Origin: [Haemophilus] ducreyi
Lineage (GTDB): Bacteria > Pseudomonadota > Gammaproteobacteria > Enterobacterales > Pasteurellaceae
Assembly: GCF_900109315.1 (NCBI RefSeq)
Contig: NZ_FOJC01000002.1
Location: 62,001 to 126,000 of the forward strand
Length of the DNA stretch: 64,000 nt
Direction of reading: 5' to 3'
The notes under the pieces are model-generated. The model was not told where the DNA came from. It saw only the letters and a program-made list of their open reading frames with translations, and did no database searches. Position 1 is the stretch's first letter. Each line of letters starts with the position of its first letter. Position numbers and translations under genes: made by a program. Positions 39,026-49,564 of the stretch are shown here, piece after piece.

Positions 39026-39038
39026 TTATTGTTTTGTC

Positions 39039-39068
39039 AATAAAACCCTGCTATTGCAGGGTTTTATT
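39039..39068 (+). terminator. Rho-independent terminator of rpmE
   Basis: Perfect 12-bp stem AATAAAACCCTG / CAGGGTTTTATT with a six-base loop, 13 bases after rpmE. Confidence 0.88.
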
Positions 39069-39159
39069 GTATTTATGCTATAGCATAGTTAAAAGGCTAT
39101 ATTTAATTTTGTAAAATTGAAAAAATTCTATTTAAGAAAGGAATATCAAATTAAATCGT

Positions 39160-39909
39160 ATGTTACCCATTTTTATTATTAACTTAGAAAAATCAGTTGA
39201 GAGAAAAAAAATTATTCAACAACAATTTTCTCATTTAGCGACTGAAATACCATTCGAGTTTTTCAATGCTATTTATGGCAAAGAAAATCCTGATTTTTAT
39301 TTATTTAAAAAATATAATGAGTCAGAAAGAATTAAAAGAAAAGGTAACCAAATGAATCTCGCTCAATTAGGTTGCTTTGCTAGTCATTATTTATTATGGG
39401 AAAAATGCCTCGAATTAAATCAGCCAATTATTATTTTGGAAGATGATGCAATTCTTCATGATAATTTTATTGAAGCGTATGATTTTTTAAGTGATAAAGA
39501 AAATATATTTGAATTTTTATGGTTAAGCCCACCTGCTCCAGCACGTAGAGGACAACAAGGCAAGAAACTTTACCAAATTAATGCTAAAGAATTATCTGTA
39601 TTCAAATTTTATAAATGTTGGGGAAATACAACAGGTTATTATATTACTCCTGCTGCTGCAAAAAAATTACTAAATTATTGCCAAGAATGGATTTATGATC
39701 TCGATATTACTATTGAAAGATATTGGGCTAATGATTTAGCTTGTTTAGCTTTGATTCCAGCTTGCCTTGAGCCCGATTTGAGTTTAGAAAGCAATATTCC
39801 GGTGGATAAAGGCAAACAGCAACGCACAGTCGCTATTCGTTTGAGAAGAGAATTTTATGCTTTGAAAGATAAATGTTTAAAATTCATTTATGATACTATT
39901 AAAGGATAG
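39160..39909 (+). CDS. Glycosyltransferase family 25 (lipooligosaccharide synthesis)
   Basis: GT25 enzymes such as LgtB and Lex2B add sugars, often galactose, to lipooligosaccharide. The 249-residue protein has the family N-terminus PIFIINLEKSVERKKII, the motif AQLGCFASHYLLWEKCLELN, the acidic site IIILEDDAIL (near residue 92) and the GYYITPAAAKKLL segment. It is AT-rich: two sampled 60-base lines hold 13 and 17 G+C. The next gene encodes a second glycosyltransferase on the same strand. Acceptor and sugar cannot be told from sequence. I see no simple repeat tract that would make it phase variable. Confidence 0.88.
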   Translation: MLPIFIINLEKSVERKKIIQQQFSHLATEIPFEFFNAIYGKENPDFYLFKKYNESERIKRKGNQMNLAQLGCFASHYLLWEKCLELNQPIIILEDDAILHDNFIEAYDFLSDKENIFEFLWLSPPAPARRGQQGKKLYQINAKELSVFKFYKCWGNTTGYYITPAAAKKLLNYCQEWIYDLDITIERYWANDLACLALIPACLEPDLSLESNIPVDKGKQQRTVAIRLRREFYALKDKCLKFIYDTIKG

Positions 39910-39913
39910 GGAT

Positions 39914-40717
39914 ATGAATATAGTGTTTTCTTCTGATGAAAATTATGCTCCACATTTGTCTGTTTGCTTATACAGCATATTGTCTCATAATTATAATATA
40001 AATTTTTATATTTTAGATTTAGGTATTAAAGAAGAAAGTAAGAGTTTTATTAAGTCATTAGTAGAGAAATTTAATTCAAATATTGAATTTATAAAAATTT
40101 CTGTAGATAGTTTCAGTAACTTTCCTATATATATTGATTATATATCATTAGCAACTTATGCAAGATTAAAGTTAACAGATTATTTGCCTCAATTAGAAAA
40201 AGTATTGTATTTAGATATAGATACTATTGTGAATGGTAGTCTTATTGATTTATGGGATTTAGATTTGAATGAATATTATATTGCGGCTGTTGCTGATCCA
40301 TTTATAGAAAGTTTAAATTATAAAACAATATTAGGATTGGATAAAAATATTTATTTCAATGCAGGTGTTTTGCTCATTGATTGTATAAAGTGGAAGCAAT
40401 ATAATATTTTTGATAAAAGCGTTAAGATAATTAAAGATTTGAGTAAAAAATTACAGTATCAAGATCAGGATATTTTAAATCTTATTTTAAAAGATAAAGT
40501 TTTATTATTAGATTGTCGTTATAATTTTATGCCTAGTCAGTTAGATTTTATAAAAAGAGATAAAGTGAGAAAAGGAATAAAAATAACTACACCTATTGTT
40601 ATTTATCATTATTGTGGTCCTAAAAAGCCTTGGCATATAGACTGTACTAATTTTAATTGTGAGTTGTATGCTTATCTGTCTAATAAATTGCAAGATAAAC
40701 CTGCTCATTGGTCCTAG
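39914..40717 (+). CDS. Glycosyltransferase family 8 (lipopolysaccharide galactosyl/glucosyltransferase type)
   Basis: GT8 retaining enzymes (LgtC, RfaJ) transfer galactose or glucose to lipopolysaccharide. The 267-residue protein opens with NIVFSSDENYAPHLSVCLYSIL, carries the metal-binding DxD in LEKVLYLDIDTIVNGSL (about residue 95), the FNAGVLLIDCIKW motif and the C-terminal HYCGPKKPW. I chose the ATG at 39914 with AGGATAGG upstream; it follows the GT25 gene by four bases. Three sampled 60-base lines hold only 13, 11 and 15 G+C, well below the neighbours, which suggests transfer. Confidence 0.9.
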   Translation: MNIVFSSDENYAPHLSVCLYSILSHNYNINFYILDLGIKEESKSFIKSLVEKFNSNIEFIKISVDSFSNFPIYIDYISLATYARLKLTDYLPQLEKVLYLDIDTIVNGSLIDLWDLDLNEYYIAAVADPFIESLNYKTILGLDKNIYFNAGVLLIDCIKWKQYNIFDKSVKIIKDLSKKLQYQDQDILNLILKDKVLLLDCRYNFMPSQLDFIKRDKVRKGIKITTPIVIYHYCGPKKPWHIDCTNFNCELYAYLSNKLQDKPAHWS

Positions 40718-40819
40718 ACTTTTACGTACAACTTTAAAGATTAGATTTAAGAGAATTAAAAAAAATTAATTTATAAATTTATATATGGTATTTATTGATT
40801 TATTATCAAAATGATAATT

Positions 40820-40864
40820 AAGCGGTCTTATTTTGCTAATTTTAAGTAAATAAGACCGCTTTTT
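40820..40864. terminator. Bidirectional terminator made of paired AAGCGGTC motifs
   Basis: Perfect 14-bp arms (AAGCGGTCTTATTT and its reverse complement) flank a 14-base spacer, with TTTT on the plus side, between the GT8 gene and xthA. Confidence 0.88.
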
Positions 40865-40870
40865 AGTGAA

Positions 40871-41674
40871 TTATTTAAATACTGCCCAAATAGGGGCATG
40901 ATCAGAGGGTTTTTCCATAGCTCTGATTTCTAAATCAATTCCTGTTTCTACACAATGGTTTGCTAGTGTTGTTGAAGCTAAAATTAAGTCAATTCGTAAC
41001 CCACGGTTGTCATTAAAACCTTTAGAGCGATAATCAAACCATGAGAATTGATCAGTTGTAGTTGGATGCATTGCGCGGAAAGTATCTACTAAACCATAGT
41101 GATATAAACGGTTTAACCATTCGCGTTCTTCTGGTAAGAAAGAACATTTGCCTTCTCTTAACCAACGTTTACGATTTGCTTCACCAATCCCAATATCTAA
41201 ATCCGTAGAGCAGATATTCATATCACCCATAATAATAATAGGGTTGTCTGCTGTTAGGGTGGTTTCTAAATAATGTTGTAGGTCAGCATAGAATTTTGCT
41301 TTAGCAGAAAATTTTGTTTCATGCTGGCGATTTTCACCTTGTGGAAAGTAGCCATTTAGTACGGTTAGGATACCAAAATCAGTGTTAATCTCTGCCATAA
41401 TCATTCGTTTTTGGGCATCAGCTGTATCATTTGGAAAGCCTTTACGAATGGTAAGCGGTTGTTTTTTAGTTAAAAGCGCTACGCCATAATGGCCTTTTTG
41501 GCCATGATAAAAAACGTGATAGCCCAGATGTTCTACAAGTTGATGTGGGAAATCTTCATCTGCAACTTTGATTTCTTGTAAGCCGATTACATCAGGTTGA
41601 TGTTTATTGATGATTGCTTCTAATTGATGTGGTCTAGCCCGTAAGCCATTGATATTAAAAGAGATAAACTTCAT
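40871..41674 (-). CDS. xthA: Exodeoxyribonuclease III
   Basis: ExoIII is the main AP endonuclease and a 3'-5' exonuclease on duplex DNA. The 267-residue protein has the family landmarks: [14 protein letters not shown], the metal-binding glutamate in [16 protein letters not shown], and the catalytic Asp-His in [10 protein letters not shown]. An antiporter gene lies upstream on the same strand, ending 22 bases before. Confidence 0.96.
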   Translation of the reverse strand: MKFISFNINGLRARPHQLEAIINKHQPDVIGLQEIKVADEDFPHQLVEHLGYHVFYHGQKGHYGVALLTKKQPLTIRKGFPNDTADAQKRMIMAEINTDFGILTVLNGYFPQGENRQHETKFSAKAKFYADLQHYLETTLTADNPIIIMGDMNICSTDLDIGIGEANRKRWLREGKCSFLPEEREWLNRLYHYGLVDTFRAMHPTTTDQFSWFDYRSKGFNDNRGLRIDLILASTTLANHCVETGIDLEIRAMEKPSDHAPIWAVFK

Positions 41675-41696
41675 AAAAACCTTAATGGGGAAAATG

Positions 41697-43073
41697 TTAT
41701 AACGTCATCGCGGCAATCCAACCAAAGATTAATAATGGAATGCTAAAATGTAAGAAAGTAGGGACGACAGAATCCCAAATGTGATCATGTTTGCCATCAG
41801 CATTTAAGCCTGATGTAGGGCCTAATGTTGAGTCAGAAGCTGGCGAGCCTGCATCGCCTAAGGCGGCGGCAACGCCCACAATCGCCATGGTTGCTAATGG
41901 GGAAAAACCAAAAGACATACAAAGTGGTATATAAATAGAGGCGATAATCGGTACTGTTGAGAAAGAAGAACCGATCCCCATGGTAATGAATAAACCGACA
42001 ACTAACATTAATAATGCTGCGAGTTCTTTATTATGAATAACATCTTTTAGATTTTCTACTAATGTTAACACGCCTCCCGTTGAATTAACCACGTTGGCAA
42101 AGCCTGATGCGGCGATCATCACAAATCCAATCATAGCCATTAAACGTAAACCATCTTGAAAAAGATCATTAGTTTGTTTTAGTTTAAAAATGCCACCTAG
42201 GGCAAAAATAATTAAACCCGCCAGTGCGCCGATAATTGTGGAGTTGGTAAGGAGTTGCATGCAACAAGTAGTCAGAATGGCAATAATGCTGATCCAAACG
42301 TGTTTGAGCTTAACTTGTTGTATTCGTTCAGCCATTTGATGATTAGTTGGTTCGGCACTATTTTCTTGATAAATACGCGGTTTTCGGTATGAAACGAAGA
42401 AGGCAAATAGTAGCCCACAAATCATACCGGCAACAGGGATCGCCATTGCTTTGGTCATATCTGCGGTAGTTGCCGCTAGATTGTAAGCGGCACCGGAGTG
42501 GTTGATGTTTTTTACTAAAATACTTTCAATAAAGATTTGTCCAAAGCCTGCGGGAATTAACATATAAGTTGCGGTTAAGCCGAAAGTTAATGCGCAAGCA
42601 ACAGCTCGGCGGTCAATATGTAGTTGATTCATTATTTTTAGTAAGGGGGGAATCACAATCGGAATAAAAGCAATATGAATAGGAATAAGATTTTGTGATG
42701 ACATTGCAAAGGCAGTTAATACAAATAAGATAATGTATTTAAACCAAAAAACAGAACGGCCAGAAGGTTGCTTTCCAAATGCGGAGATGACTTTGTAAGC
42801 AAGTAAATCGGTTACACCAGATTTAGATAACGCTACTGCAAAAGCACCTAAGACGGCGTAATTCATTGCTGTTTCAGCACCGCCACCAAGTCCGCCGGTA
42901 AAACTGCGGAGCGTTTTGATTAGTGCATCAAATAAGCCCATTTGTTCGACACCATAGTTGCCGATTAGTCCACAAGTAAGCGCAGCAATAATTAACGCTA
43001 AAACTACATTAACACGGAGTAAACTTAACACAAGTAAGACGATGATTGAGATAACTACTTCATTAGTTAACAT
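41697..43073 (-). CDS. Na+/H+ antiporter family (NhaC-like) transporter
   Basis: A 458-residue inner membrane protein with about 11-12 helices. The segments [42 protein letters not shown] and [38 protein letters not shown] are those of the Na+/H+ antiporter family proteins common in Haemophilus. Some relatives are suspected amino acid (for example histidine) transporters, so the substrate is open. Confidence 0.85.
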   Translation of the reverse strand: MLTNEVVISIIVLLVLSLLRVNVVLALIIAALTCGLIGNYGVEQMGLFDALIKTLRSFTGGLGGGAETAMNYAVLGAFAVALSKSGVTDLLAYKVISAFGKQPSGRSVFWFKYIILFVLTAFAMSSQNLIPIHIAFIPIVIPPLLKIMNQLHIDRRAVACALTFGLTATYMLIPAGFGQIFIESILVKNINHSGAAYNLAATTADMTKAMAIPVAGMICGLLFAFFVSYRKPRIYQENSAEPTNHQMAERIQQVKLKHVWISIIAILTTCCMQLLTNSTIIGALAGLIIFALGGIFKLKQTNDLFQDGLRLMAMIGFVMIAASGFANVVNSTGGVLTLVENLKDVIHNKELAALLMLVVGLFITMGIGSSFSTVPIIASIYIPLCMSFGFSPLATMAIVGVAAALGDAGSPASDSTLGPTSGLNADGKHDHIWDSVVPTFLHFSIPLLIFGWIAAMTL

Positions 43074-43218
43074 TGCGTTTCCTTTTTTATTCTAATAAAT
43101 GAAGATTTTTCTAATGTAACGCAAAAAATAGCATTGTCGAGTATTTTTTAGGGATTATGCATATAAATTGATGCGCGTTAGATCAGGCGATCAAAATAAG
43201 CGGTATTTTTAGATAAAT

Positions 43219-43247
43219 AAAGAGCAATCATTTAAGATTTGCTCTTT
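43219..43247 (-). terminator. Terminator downstream of ttcA
   Basis: AAAGAGCAA and TTGCTCTTT form a 9-bp stem over an 11-base loop, followed on the minus strand by an AT-rich ATTTAT. It lies 17 bases after the ttcA stop. The plus strand gives an equally good hairpin with five T. Confidence 0.65.
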
Positions 43248-43263
43248 TTGGGGTGCGTGTTAA

Positions 43264-44217
43264 TTATACGGCTTTGAATTGAATAGTCCCATTTTGCGTA
43301 TATGCCTGTTTTTCATCTTCTTCTTGGATATTAAGCGTTATTGGAATATCCATTTTATCAAATGCAATATCGCCTTCTATGCCGTTGATCATTTCACCGT
43401 GTTTCACTGCTTTGAAGTTAAATAATTGTGTGTCACATAAATGCGAAGGTGTAACATTTTGTAAAGCACTAAACATTGTTTCAATTCGACCAGGATATTG
43501 GCGATCCCAACTTTGTAGCATTTCCTTAACTACTTGGCGTTGTAAATTAGGCTGTGAACCACATAAATTACAAGGAATGATTGGGAATTGTTTAGCTTCT
43601 GCATATTTTTCAATATCTTTTTCTTTACAGTAAGCAAGCGGGCGAATCACAATATGTTTAGCATCATCGCTGATTAATTTGGGTGGCATTGATTTAAGTT
43701 TACCGTTATAGAACATGTTTAAAAATAATGTTTCTAACATATCGTCACGGTGATGGCCTAGGGCAATTTTGGTTGCGCCGAGCTCAGTTGCAGTGCGATA
43801 TAAAATGCCACGACGTAATCGGGAGCAAAGTGAACAGGTTGTTTTTCCTTCTGGAATTTTTTCTTTCACAATGCCGTAAGTGTTTTCTTGCACAATTTTG
43901 TATTCTACGCCAATGGACGCGAGATATTCTGGCAAAATATGCTCAGGGAAACCGGGTTGTTTTTGATCTAAATTAACCGCTACAATATCAAAATCAATGG
44001 GGGCACTGAGTTTTAGATTTAATAAAATGTCTAATAAGGTATAGCTATCTTTACCGCCAGATAAGCAGACCATTACCTTATCGCCAGCTTCAATCATATT
44101 AAAATTAGCAATTGCATTGCCAACATTACGCCGTAAACGTTTTTGTAATTTGTTAAAATTATAAGTGATTTTTTTATCTTTTAGGTTATTGGTAGGCTGA
44201 GTGTTTTGGTTCATCAT
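43264..44217 (-). CDS. ttcA: tRNA 2-thiocytidine(32) synthetase TtcA
   Basis: TtcA adds sulfur to cytidine 32 of certain tRNAs using ATP and a [4Fe-4S] cluster. The 317-residue protein has the PP-loop motif [15 protein letters not shown] and the cluster cysteines in [12 protein letters not shown] and [11 protein letters not shown] chose the ATG at 44217 (MMNQNTQ); the frame continues to 44304 but the extra 29 residues are not family-like. Ribosome site is weak for both. Confidence 0.93.
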   Translation of the reverse strand: MMNQNTQPTNNLKDKKITYNFNKLQKRLRRNVGNAIANFNMIEAGDKVMVCLSGGKDSYTLLDILLNLKLSAPIDFDIVAVNLDQKQPGFPEHILPEYLASIGVEYKIVQENTYGIVKEKIPEGKTTCSLCSRLRRGILYRTATELGATKIALGHHRDDMLETLFLNMFYNGKLKSMPPKLISDDAKHIVIRPLAYCKEKDIEKYAEAKQFPIIPCNLCGSQPNLQRQVVKEMLQSWDRQYPGRIETMFSALQNVTPSHLCDTQLFNFKAVKHGEMINGIEGDIAFDKMDIPITLNIQEEDEKQAYTQNGTIQFKAV

Positions 44218-44360
44218 AATGGTGCAATAATGTGAGAAAAAATGGAGTTCAATTAACGCGTGCGAGCAAGTTGGCAATAGTAAAGATTTCCACATTTTTT
44301 GCAAGCATAATTGACTTTTGTTGGTGAGTAAGTGGTCAGTTTTTGCTGAAATTAACCAGT

Positions 44361-44807
44361 TTAAAGCTCATTAAAATAGTTATCGCCCCAGGTTTCTTCT
44401 GCAAGTTTCAATAAATTAGCAAAATCTTGATAAGAAGGTACCGCTTGATCTTGCATAATTTTTTGTTCACTGATTAATTTTTGTTTAAGTGATTGATACC
44501 AATCTAATAATGATAGTGGTAGCGGTGTGGTTGCTCGTTTTCCTAACCAATAAAGTCCTTGACAAGGTAAGCTGATGGCAAACAATGAAGTGATGATCGC
44601 ATTAGCTAAGATAGATTGAGTAGGATCAGTAAAGAAATATTGCCAGAGAATGGTGAAACAAGCGAATATGGGCATAAAACGAGCAGCCTGTTTCACTAAG
44701 CGGATCAGGCGGTAATCTGGCATAAATAAAGCTAATTTTTTTTGATTTGGGTAAGTTTCAAGATAGCGTTGCCCTAATTGTATGGTATTAATCATTATTG
44801 ATCGCAT
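44361..44807 (-). CDS. yfbV: UPF0208 membrane protein YfbV
   Basis: A small inner membrane protein; E. coli YfbV has been linked to keeping the Ter macrodomain apart. It has two helices (roughly residues 44-85) and family segments [39 protein letters not shown] and [26 protein letters not shown]. The start is uncertain: ATG codons at 44834, 44807 and 44795 are in frame, none with a clear ribosome site. The 3' end and identity are firm. Confidence 0.85.
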   Translation of the reverse strand: MRSIMINTIQLGQRYLETYPNQKKLALFMPDYRLIRLVKQAARFMPIFACFTILWQYFFTDPTQSILANAIITSLFAISLPCQGLYWLGKRATTPLPLSLLDWYQSLKQKLISEQKIMQDQAVPSYQDFANLLKLAEETWGDNYFNEL

Positions 44808-44943
44808 ATTTGATAATAGAGAGATAAACAGCATAACATAACTTTTCGCTAACGAAAATGCGAGAACTTAATGCAGCAGCAGTAAACAATTGTTATACTT
44901 CGCTACAATTTTATTACACTTTTATAAGTATAAGGATAATTCA

Positions 44944-45690
44944 ATGCCAATTAAGTTTGCTAATTTATTCCAAGATAGTTGGAATTTTATTCGTAATCAA
45001 CATACTTTCTCGTTATTTGCTTTTATATTATTGGTTTTATTACAAATTGCTAATATGCTATTTTTGCCAAAAATGACGATTGAGCAGGCACAAGCGGTTA
45101 ATAATCCACAATTATTAGTGGATTTTCTACCGATTATGTTATTGGGTGTGGTGGATATTTTCTTGGGAATTTTATTTATCTTAAACATTAAAAGAATTAA
45201 TGAGGGTAGTTTCCAACACTTTTTTCAACCATTAGCTGAAGCAGGTCGTAAATTGTTACCTGTTGTGTTATTGAATATTCTGATGGTGTTACCTTTATCT
45301 ATTGTAATGTCATTTCAGCTATTAAATGTAGCTAACGCCACCAATCCAATGTTAGGCATTATGTCTTTTGTGTTGGTAATTGTTGGGTTTTGGGTGTTAA
45401 TTAGGTTATCTTTGGCCAGTTATGCCTATTTACTTGAAGATATAAATACTGTCAGTGAAGCGGTTCGTTTTACTTGGCAATTAACCAAAGACAAAATTTT
45501 TCCAGTTATGCTATTTTGTGTTATTTCTTATTTTGCTACGCGGCTATTAGTGGGTTTGGAAGACCAACTAGCAACTAATATGGTGGGCATGGCATTAAAT
45601 GTTGTAGCTAATGCGTTTGTAACCTTATTTACCGCAGTATTTTCTTTCCGTTTTTATCAAGTTTATCGCCAAGTAGCATTAAGAGGCTAG
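44944..45690 (+). CDS. yciC: UPF0259 membrane protein YciC
   Basis: A six-helix inner membrane protein of unknown function. The start ATG at 44944 ([19 protein letters not shown]) has AAGGA upstream; the open frame before it is not family sequence. Family segments include [19 protein letters not shown] and [21 protein letters not shown]. It is the first gene of the yciC-yciB-yciA-yciI run, as in H. influenzae. Confidence 0.93.
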   Translation: MPIKFANLFQDSWNFIRNQHTFSLFAFILLVLLQIANMLFLPKMTIEQAQAVNNPQLLVDFLPIMLLGVVDIFLGILFILNIKRINEGSFQHFFQPLAEAGRKLLPVVLLNILMVLPLSIVMSFQLLNVANATNPMLGIMSFVLVIVGFWVLIRLSLASYAYLLEDINTVSEAVRFTWQLTKDKIFPVMLFCVISYFATRLLVGLEDQLATNMVGMALNVVANAFVTLFTAVFSFRFYQVYRQVALRG

Positions 45691-45691
45691 T

Positions 45692-46243
45692 ATGAAACAA
45701 TTATTAGAATTTATCCCGCTAATTTTATTTTTTGCTGTATATAAATTGGTTGGCGTGCAAGCTGCGGCGATTACGCTAGTATTAGCTACGATTTTGCAAT
45801 TAATTTTAGTCCGTATTTTATTTAAAAAACTTGAAACCTCACAATGGATAGTGGGGCTATCGGTCATTATTTTCGGAATATTGACTGCGTATTTCGATGA
45901 TTTAGCCTTTCTGAAATGGAAAGTTACTATTATCAATGGGCTTTTTGCGGCGGTATTGTTGATTAGTCAATATGTTTTTCATAAGCCGGTGGTCAAAATG
46001 TTATTGGCAAAAGAATTGAACCTGCCAACACAAGTTTGGAACAGACTTAATCTTGGTTGGGCGATTTTCTTTATTATTTGTATGTTGATTAATATTATTA
46101 TTAGTCAATTATTTTCAGATGATACTTGGGCGACATTTAAAACCTTTGGTTTTACTGGTTTAAGTCTTGTGGCAGTAATTATAACGGGTATTTATCTTTA
46201 TCCATATATTAAAAAGTTGGAGAATAACAATGAACAAAAATAA
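45692..46243 (+). CDS. yciB: Inner membrane-spanning septation protein YciB
   Basis: YciB (IspA/IspZ family) is a five-helix inner membrane protein needed for normal septation and envelope integrity. The 183-residue protein begins [21 protein letters not shown] and has [20 protein letters not shown] and [18 protein letters not shown] segments. It starts one base after yciC and overlaps yciA by 14 bases, so the genes are translationally linked. Confidence 0.95.
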   Translation: MKQLLEFIPLILFFAVYKLVGVQAAAITLVLATILQLILVRILFKKLETSQWIVGLSVIIFGILTAYFDDLAFLKWKVTIINGLFAAVLLISQYVFHKPVVKMLLAKELNLPTQVWNRLNLGWAIFFIICMLINIIISQLFSDDTWATFKTFGFTGLSLVAVIITGIYLYPYIKKLENNNEQK

Positions 46244-46700
46244 GCCTAATGAGCAACCTTCGGGTAAATTATTACTCAGAACGCTTGCTATGCCGTCAGA
46301 TGCCAATGCAAATGGAGATATTTTTGGTGGCTGGATTATGTCACAAATGGATCTGGGGGGGGCAATTTTAGCTAAAGAAGTAGCTAAAGGACGTGTAGTT
46401 ACGGTGACCGTGGATAAAATGATTTTTCATCGTCCAATTTCAGTGGGTGATGTAGTCTGTTGTTATGGCTCGGTGGTAAAAGTTGGCCGTTCTTCGATGC
46501 AAGTTAAAGTGGAAATATTTATTAAACAGGTTTACGATGGCTCACGTGAGTGTTTTCGGGTCACTGAAGCATTATTTACTTATGTTGCCATTGATAATAT
46601 AGGTAAATCACGCGCTATTCCACGGGATAATAATCCGGAGTTAGATGAAGCTTTAGTAAGAATTGAACGATGTTTATCTGAACAAGCGATCGAGTCTTAA
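46230..46700 (+). CDS. yciA: Acyl-CoA thioesterase YciA
   Basis: YciA is a hotdog-fold thioesterase that hydrolyses short and long acyl-CoAs; the H. influenzae enzyme has a known structure. The 156-residue protein carries [25 protein letters not shown] with the catalytic aspartate at residue 41. Just after it, codons 42-45 contain eight consecutive G (46355-46362), an unusual tract in this AT-rich genome. The gene overlaps yciB by 14 bases. Confidence 0.95.
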   Translation: MNKNKPNEQPSGKLLLRTLAMPSDANANGDIFGGWIMSQMDLGGAILAKEVAKGRVVTVTVDKMIFHRPISVGDVVCCYGSVVKVGRSSMQVKVEIFIKQVYDGSRECFRVTEALFTYVAIDNIGKSRAIPRDNNPELDEALVRIERCLSEQAIES

Positions 46701-46736
46701 GCGGTTTAACTTATAGCAACAAACGGAGAAAATAGA

Positions 46737-47018
46737 ATGTATTATGTTATTTTTGCACAAGATAAACCAAATATGTTAGCTACTCGTTTGGCTGTTCGTT
46801 CAGCATATTTAGCTCGCCTAACCGAATTACAAACCGCGGGCAGGTTATTAACCGCGGGGCCTAATCCTAGTGAAGAAGGGGATAATATAACCGGTTCGAC
46901 AGTGATTGCGGAATTTGATTCATTAGCGGCCGCACAAGTTTGGGCTGAACAAGATCCTTATGTCAGCGCGAGTGTTTATCAAAATATTATCATCAAACCA
47001 TTTAATAAAGTGTTTTAA
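46737..47018 (+). CDS. yciI: YciI family protein
   Basis: A small ferredoxin-like fold protein of uncertain function, found next to yciA. The 93-residue protein has the family's conserved histidine-lacking Pasteurellaceae form [25 protein letters not shown], the Gly-rich [24 protein letters not shown] and [21 protein letters not shown]. The aspartate of AEQDPY is the candidate active residue. Confidence 0.93.
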   Translation: MYYVIFAQDKPNMLATRLAVRSAYLARLTELQTAGRLLTAGPNPSEEGDNITGSTVIAEFDSLAAAQVWAEQDPYVSASVYQNIIIKPFNKVF

Positions 47019-49254
47019 TCTTCAATATAAAAGTACAAATGAAAATTTGTGCTTTTCTCTTCAATAATCATCCTATTTTATGTGTTCTCAACTTGATTTT
47101 ACCTGCTTACCACTTGTGAATACGGGAGAAAATAGACCGCTTGCAATCGCAGTGGCTATGTCAAATTTCGTGAAAAAAACGCTACAAAAGCAAGCTGATT
47201 TACGTAATGATTGGCAACGAAAATTGCCGACAGTAGCAGATTGTGGCAATTATGCTGAACGATTAACAATACATTTATCAACGATTAACGATGAAGCGCA
47301 ACTAAGCCATTGTTTGCGTAACTTTAGGCATCGTGAAATGGCGCGCTTAAGTTTTATTCAGTCAAATAAATTAGCAACGGTTGAGTTTGTTTTTGAGCAA
47401 TTATCTGATTTAGCAGAGGCCATAATTCTTGCCGCGCGAGATTGGTTATTTACCCGTTGTTGTGCAGAATATGGCACGCCTGTGAATGGTTTAGGTGAAA
47501 TACAACCCTTATTAATTATTGGTATGGGAAAATTAGGTGGCAGAGAATTGAATTTCTCTTCAGATATCGATTTAATTTTTACTTATCCCGAAGCGGGGCA
47601 GACGGTAGGCGGTCATAAAACAATTGAAAATAGCAAATTTTTTACTCGTTTAGGGCAACGTTTAATTAAAACATTAGATGAAATTACGGTAGATGGTTTT
47701 GTTTATCGGACAGATATGCGATTACGGCCTTTTGGCGATAATGGCGCATTATTGCTTAGCTTTGCAGCAATGGAAGATTATTATCAAGAACAAGGGCGTG
47801 ATTGGGAACGCTATGCGATGATCAAAGCGAAAATTCTTGGTGAAGATTTAACGGATATGAATCACCGTTACTTGCAACAAATGTTATGCCCTTTTGTCTA
47901 TCGCCGTTACCTTGATTTTAGTGCGATTCAATCTTTACGTGAAATGAAGCAAAAAATTAGTCGAGAAGTATTACGCCGTAATTTACAGGATAATATTAAA
48001 TTAGGCGCAGGCGGCATTCGTGAAATTGAGTTTATTGTACAAACATTCCAAATGATACGGGGTGGGCGGGATAAAATTTTACAACAACGTAGTTTATTAC
48101 AAGTGTTGCCACATTTAGTTACGCTTAATTTATTGACTAAACAGCAAGTCAAGCATTTAGGTGATGCATATATTTTTCATCGACAATTAGAAAATGTTTT
48201 ACAGGCAATTGATGATCAGCAGACACAATCTTTACCGGCTGATGCGGAGAATCAAGCAAGGATAATGTATGCGTGTCAATCGTATTGGCAAAAAGATCAA
48301 CAAAACCAACCGCTTATGATCGAATATCATTGGCAATCGTGGCAACAGTTTTTGTTCACGCTAGCGCAACATCAACAGCATGTTAGGGCGATTTTTAACC
48401 AGCTTATCGGTGAAGAAGAACAAGCGGATCAATCGCCGATCAATAAACAGTTGGCTATTTGGCAAGATATTTTGCATCCTGAAATTCGTCAACTAGAATT
48501 AGCCGAAGTATTACGCGATTATCCGGTGGCAACTGAAGATTATGCAACGATCTTTCATCTTTTGGCGAATACCTTACAGGATTGGAGTAAACGACCAATT
48601 GGTGTGCGAGGACGCAAAGTGCTTGGTCAGCTTATGCCTAAAGTTATGCACAGCATTTGTAGTAAAACTGATTATTTAGTGGTATTGCCACGCCTGCTGA
48701 ATATTATAGACAGAGTGACTACCCGCACGACTTATTTGGAACTATTGCAAGAAAAAGATCAAATTCTACTGCTTTTAGAACGGCTTTGTGGCCATTCAAT
48801 TATGGTCGCCGAACAAATTGCACGCTATCCTATGTTATTAGATGAATTCATCATCAACAAAAGTTTGATGCAAGTGATTGAATTTGAACAGTATAAAACC
48901 GAGTTAACCGAATATTTAATTCGTATTCCTGAAGAAGATGAAGAAGCCTTAATAGATGCGTTACGGCAATTTAAGCAAGGGCATTTATTACGCATTGCGG
49001 TCGCTGATATTTTAGGCGTTTTGCCGGTAATGAAAATTAGCGATCATCTCACTTATTTAGCGGAAGCAATCATAAGTGAAGTGGTCAATATGGTGTGGAA
49101 ATCATTAGTAAAACGTTTTGGCAAACCAACCCATTTAGCAGAAGATGAACAAGGTTTTGCGGTGATTGCGTATGGTAAATTAGGCGGATTAGAATTGGGC
49201 TATAATTCTGACTTAGATCTTGTTTTTTTACACAATGCGCCGCTAGAGGGGGAA

Positions 49255-49264
49255 ACAAGCGGTC
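49255..49264 (+). repeat. DNA uptake signal sequence, full Apl-type, in glnE
   Basis: Exact ACAAGCGGTC inside the glnE coding sequence. Confidence 0.8.
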
Positions 49265-49554
49265 GAAGATCGATTTCCAACCATCAATTTTACTTAAAAC
49301 TTGCCCAAAAGATTAACTCGATTTTTAATTTAAATACTAGCGCAGGCGTATTATATGAAGTAGATATGCGCTTAAGGCCATCAGGCGATGCCGGCTTGTT
49401 GGTCAGTACTTTCCAAGCGTATCAATATTATCAACAACATGAAGCTTGGACTTGGGAAACTCAGGCATTAGTTCGTGGCCGTTGTGTGTATGGTTCAGCT
49501 AGCTTAATCGATGAATTTAGTCGAATTCGGCGTACAACACTTTGTTTAGCGCGT

Positions 49555-49564
49555 ACAAGCGGTC
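49555..49564 (+). repeat. DNA uptake signal sequence, full Apl-type, in glnE
   Basis: A second exact ACAAGCGGTC, exactly 300 bases after the first, also in glnE. Confidence 0.8.

Noticed and set aside
43176..43200. FNR or CRP site upstream of the NhaC-type gene (TTAGATCAGGCGATCAA)
   Set aside because: The half-sites do not have the spacing of TTGAT-N4-ATCAA or of a CRP box.
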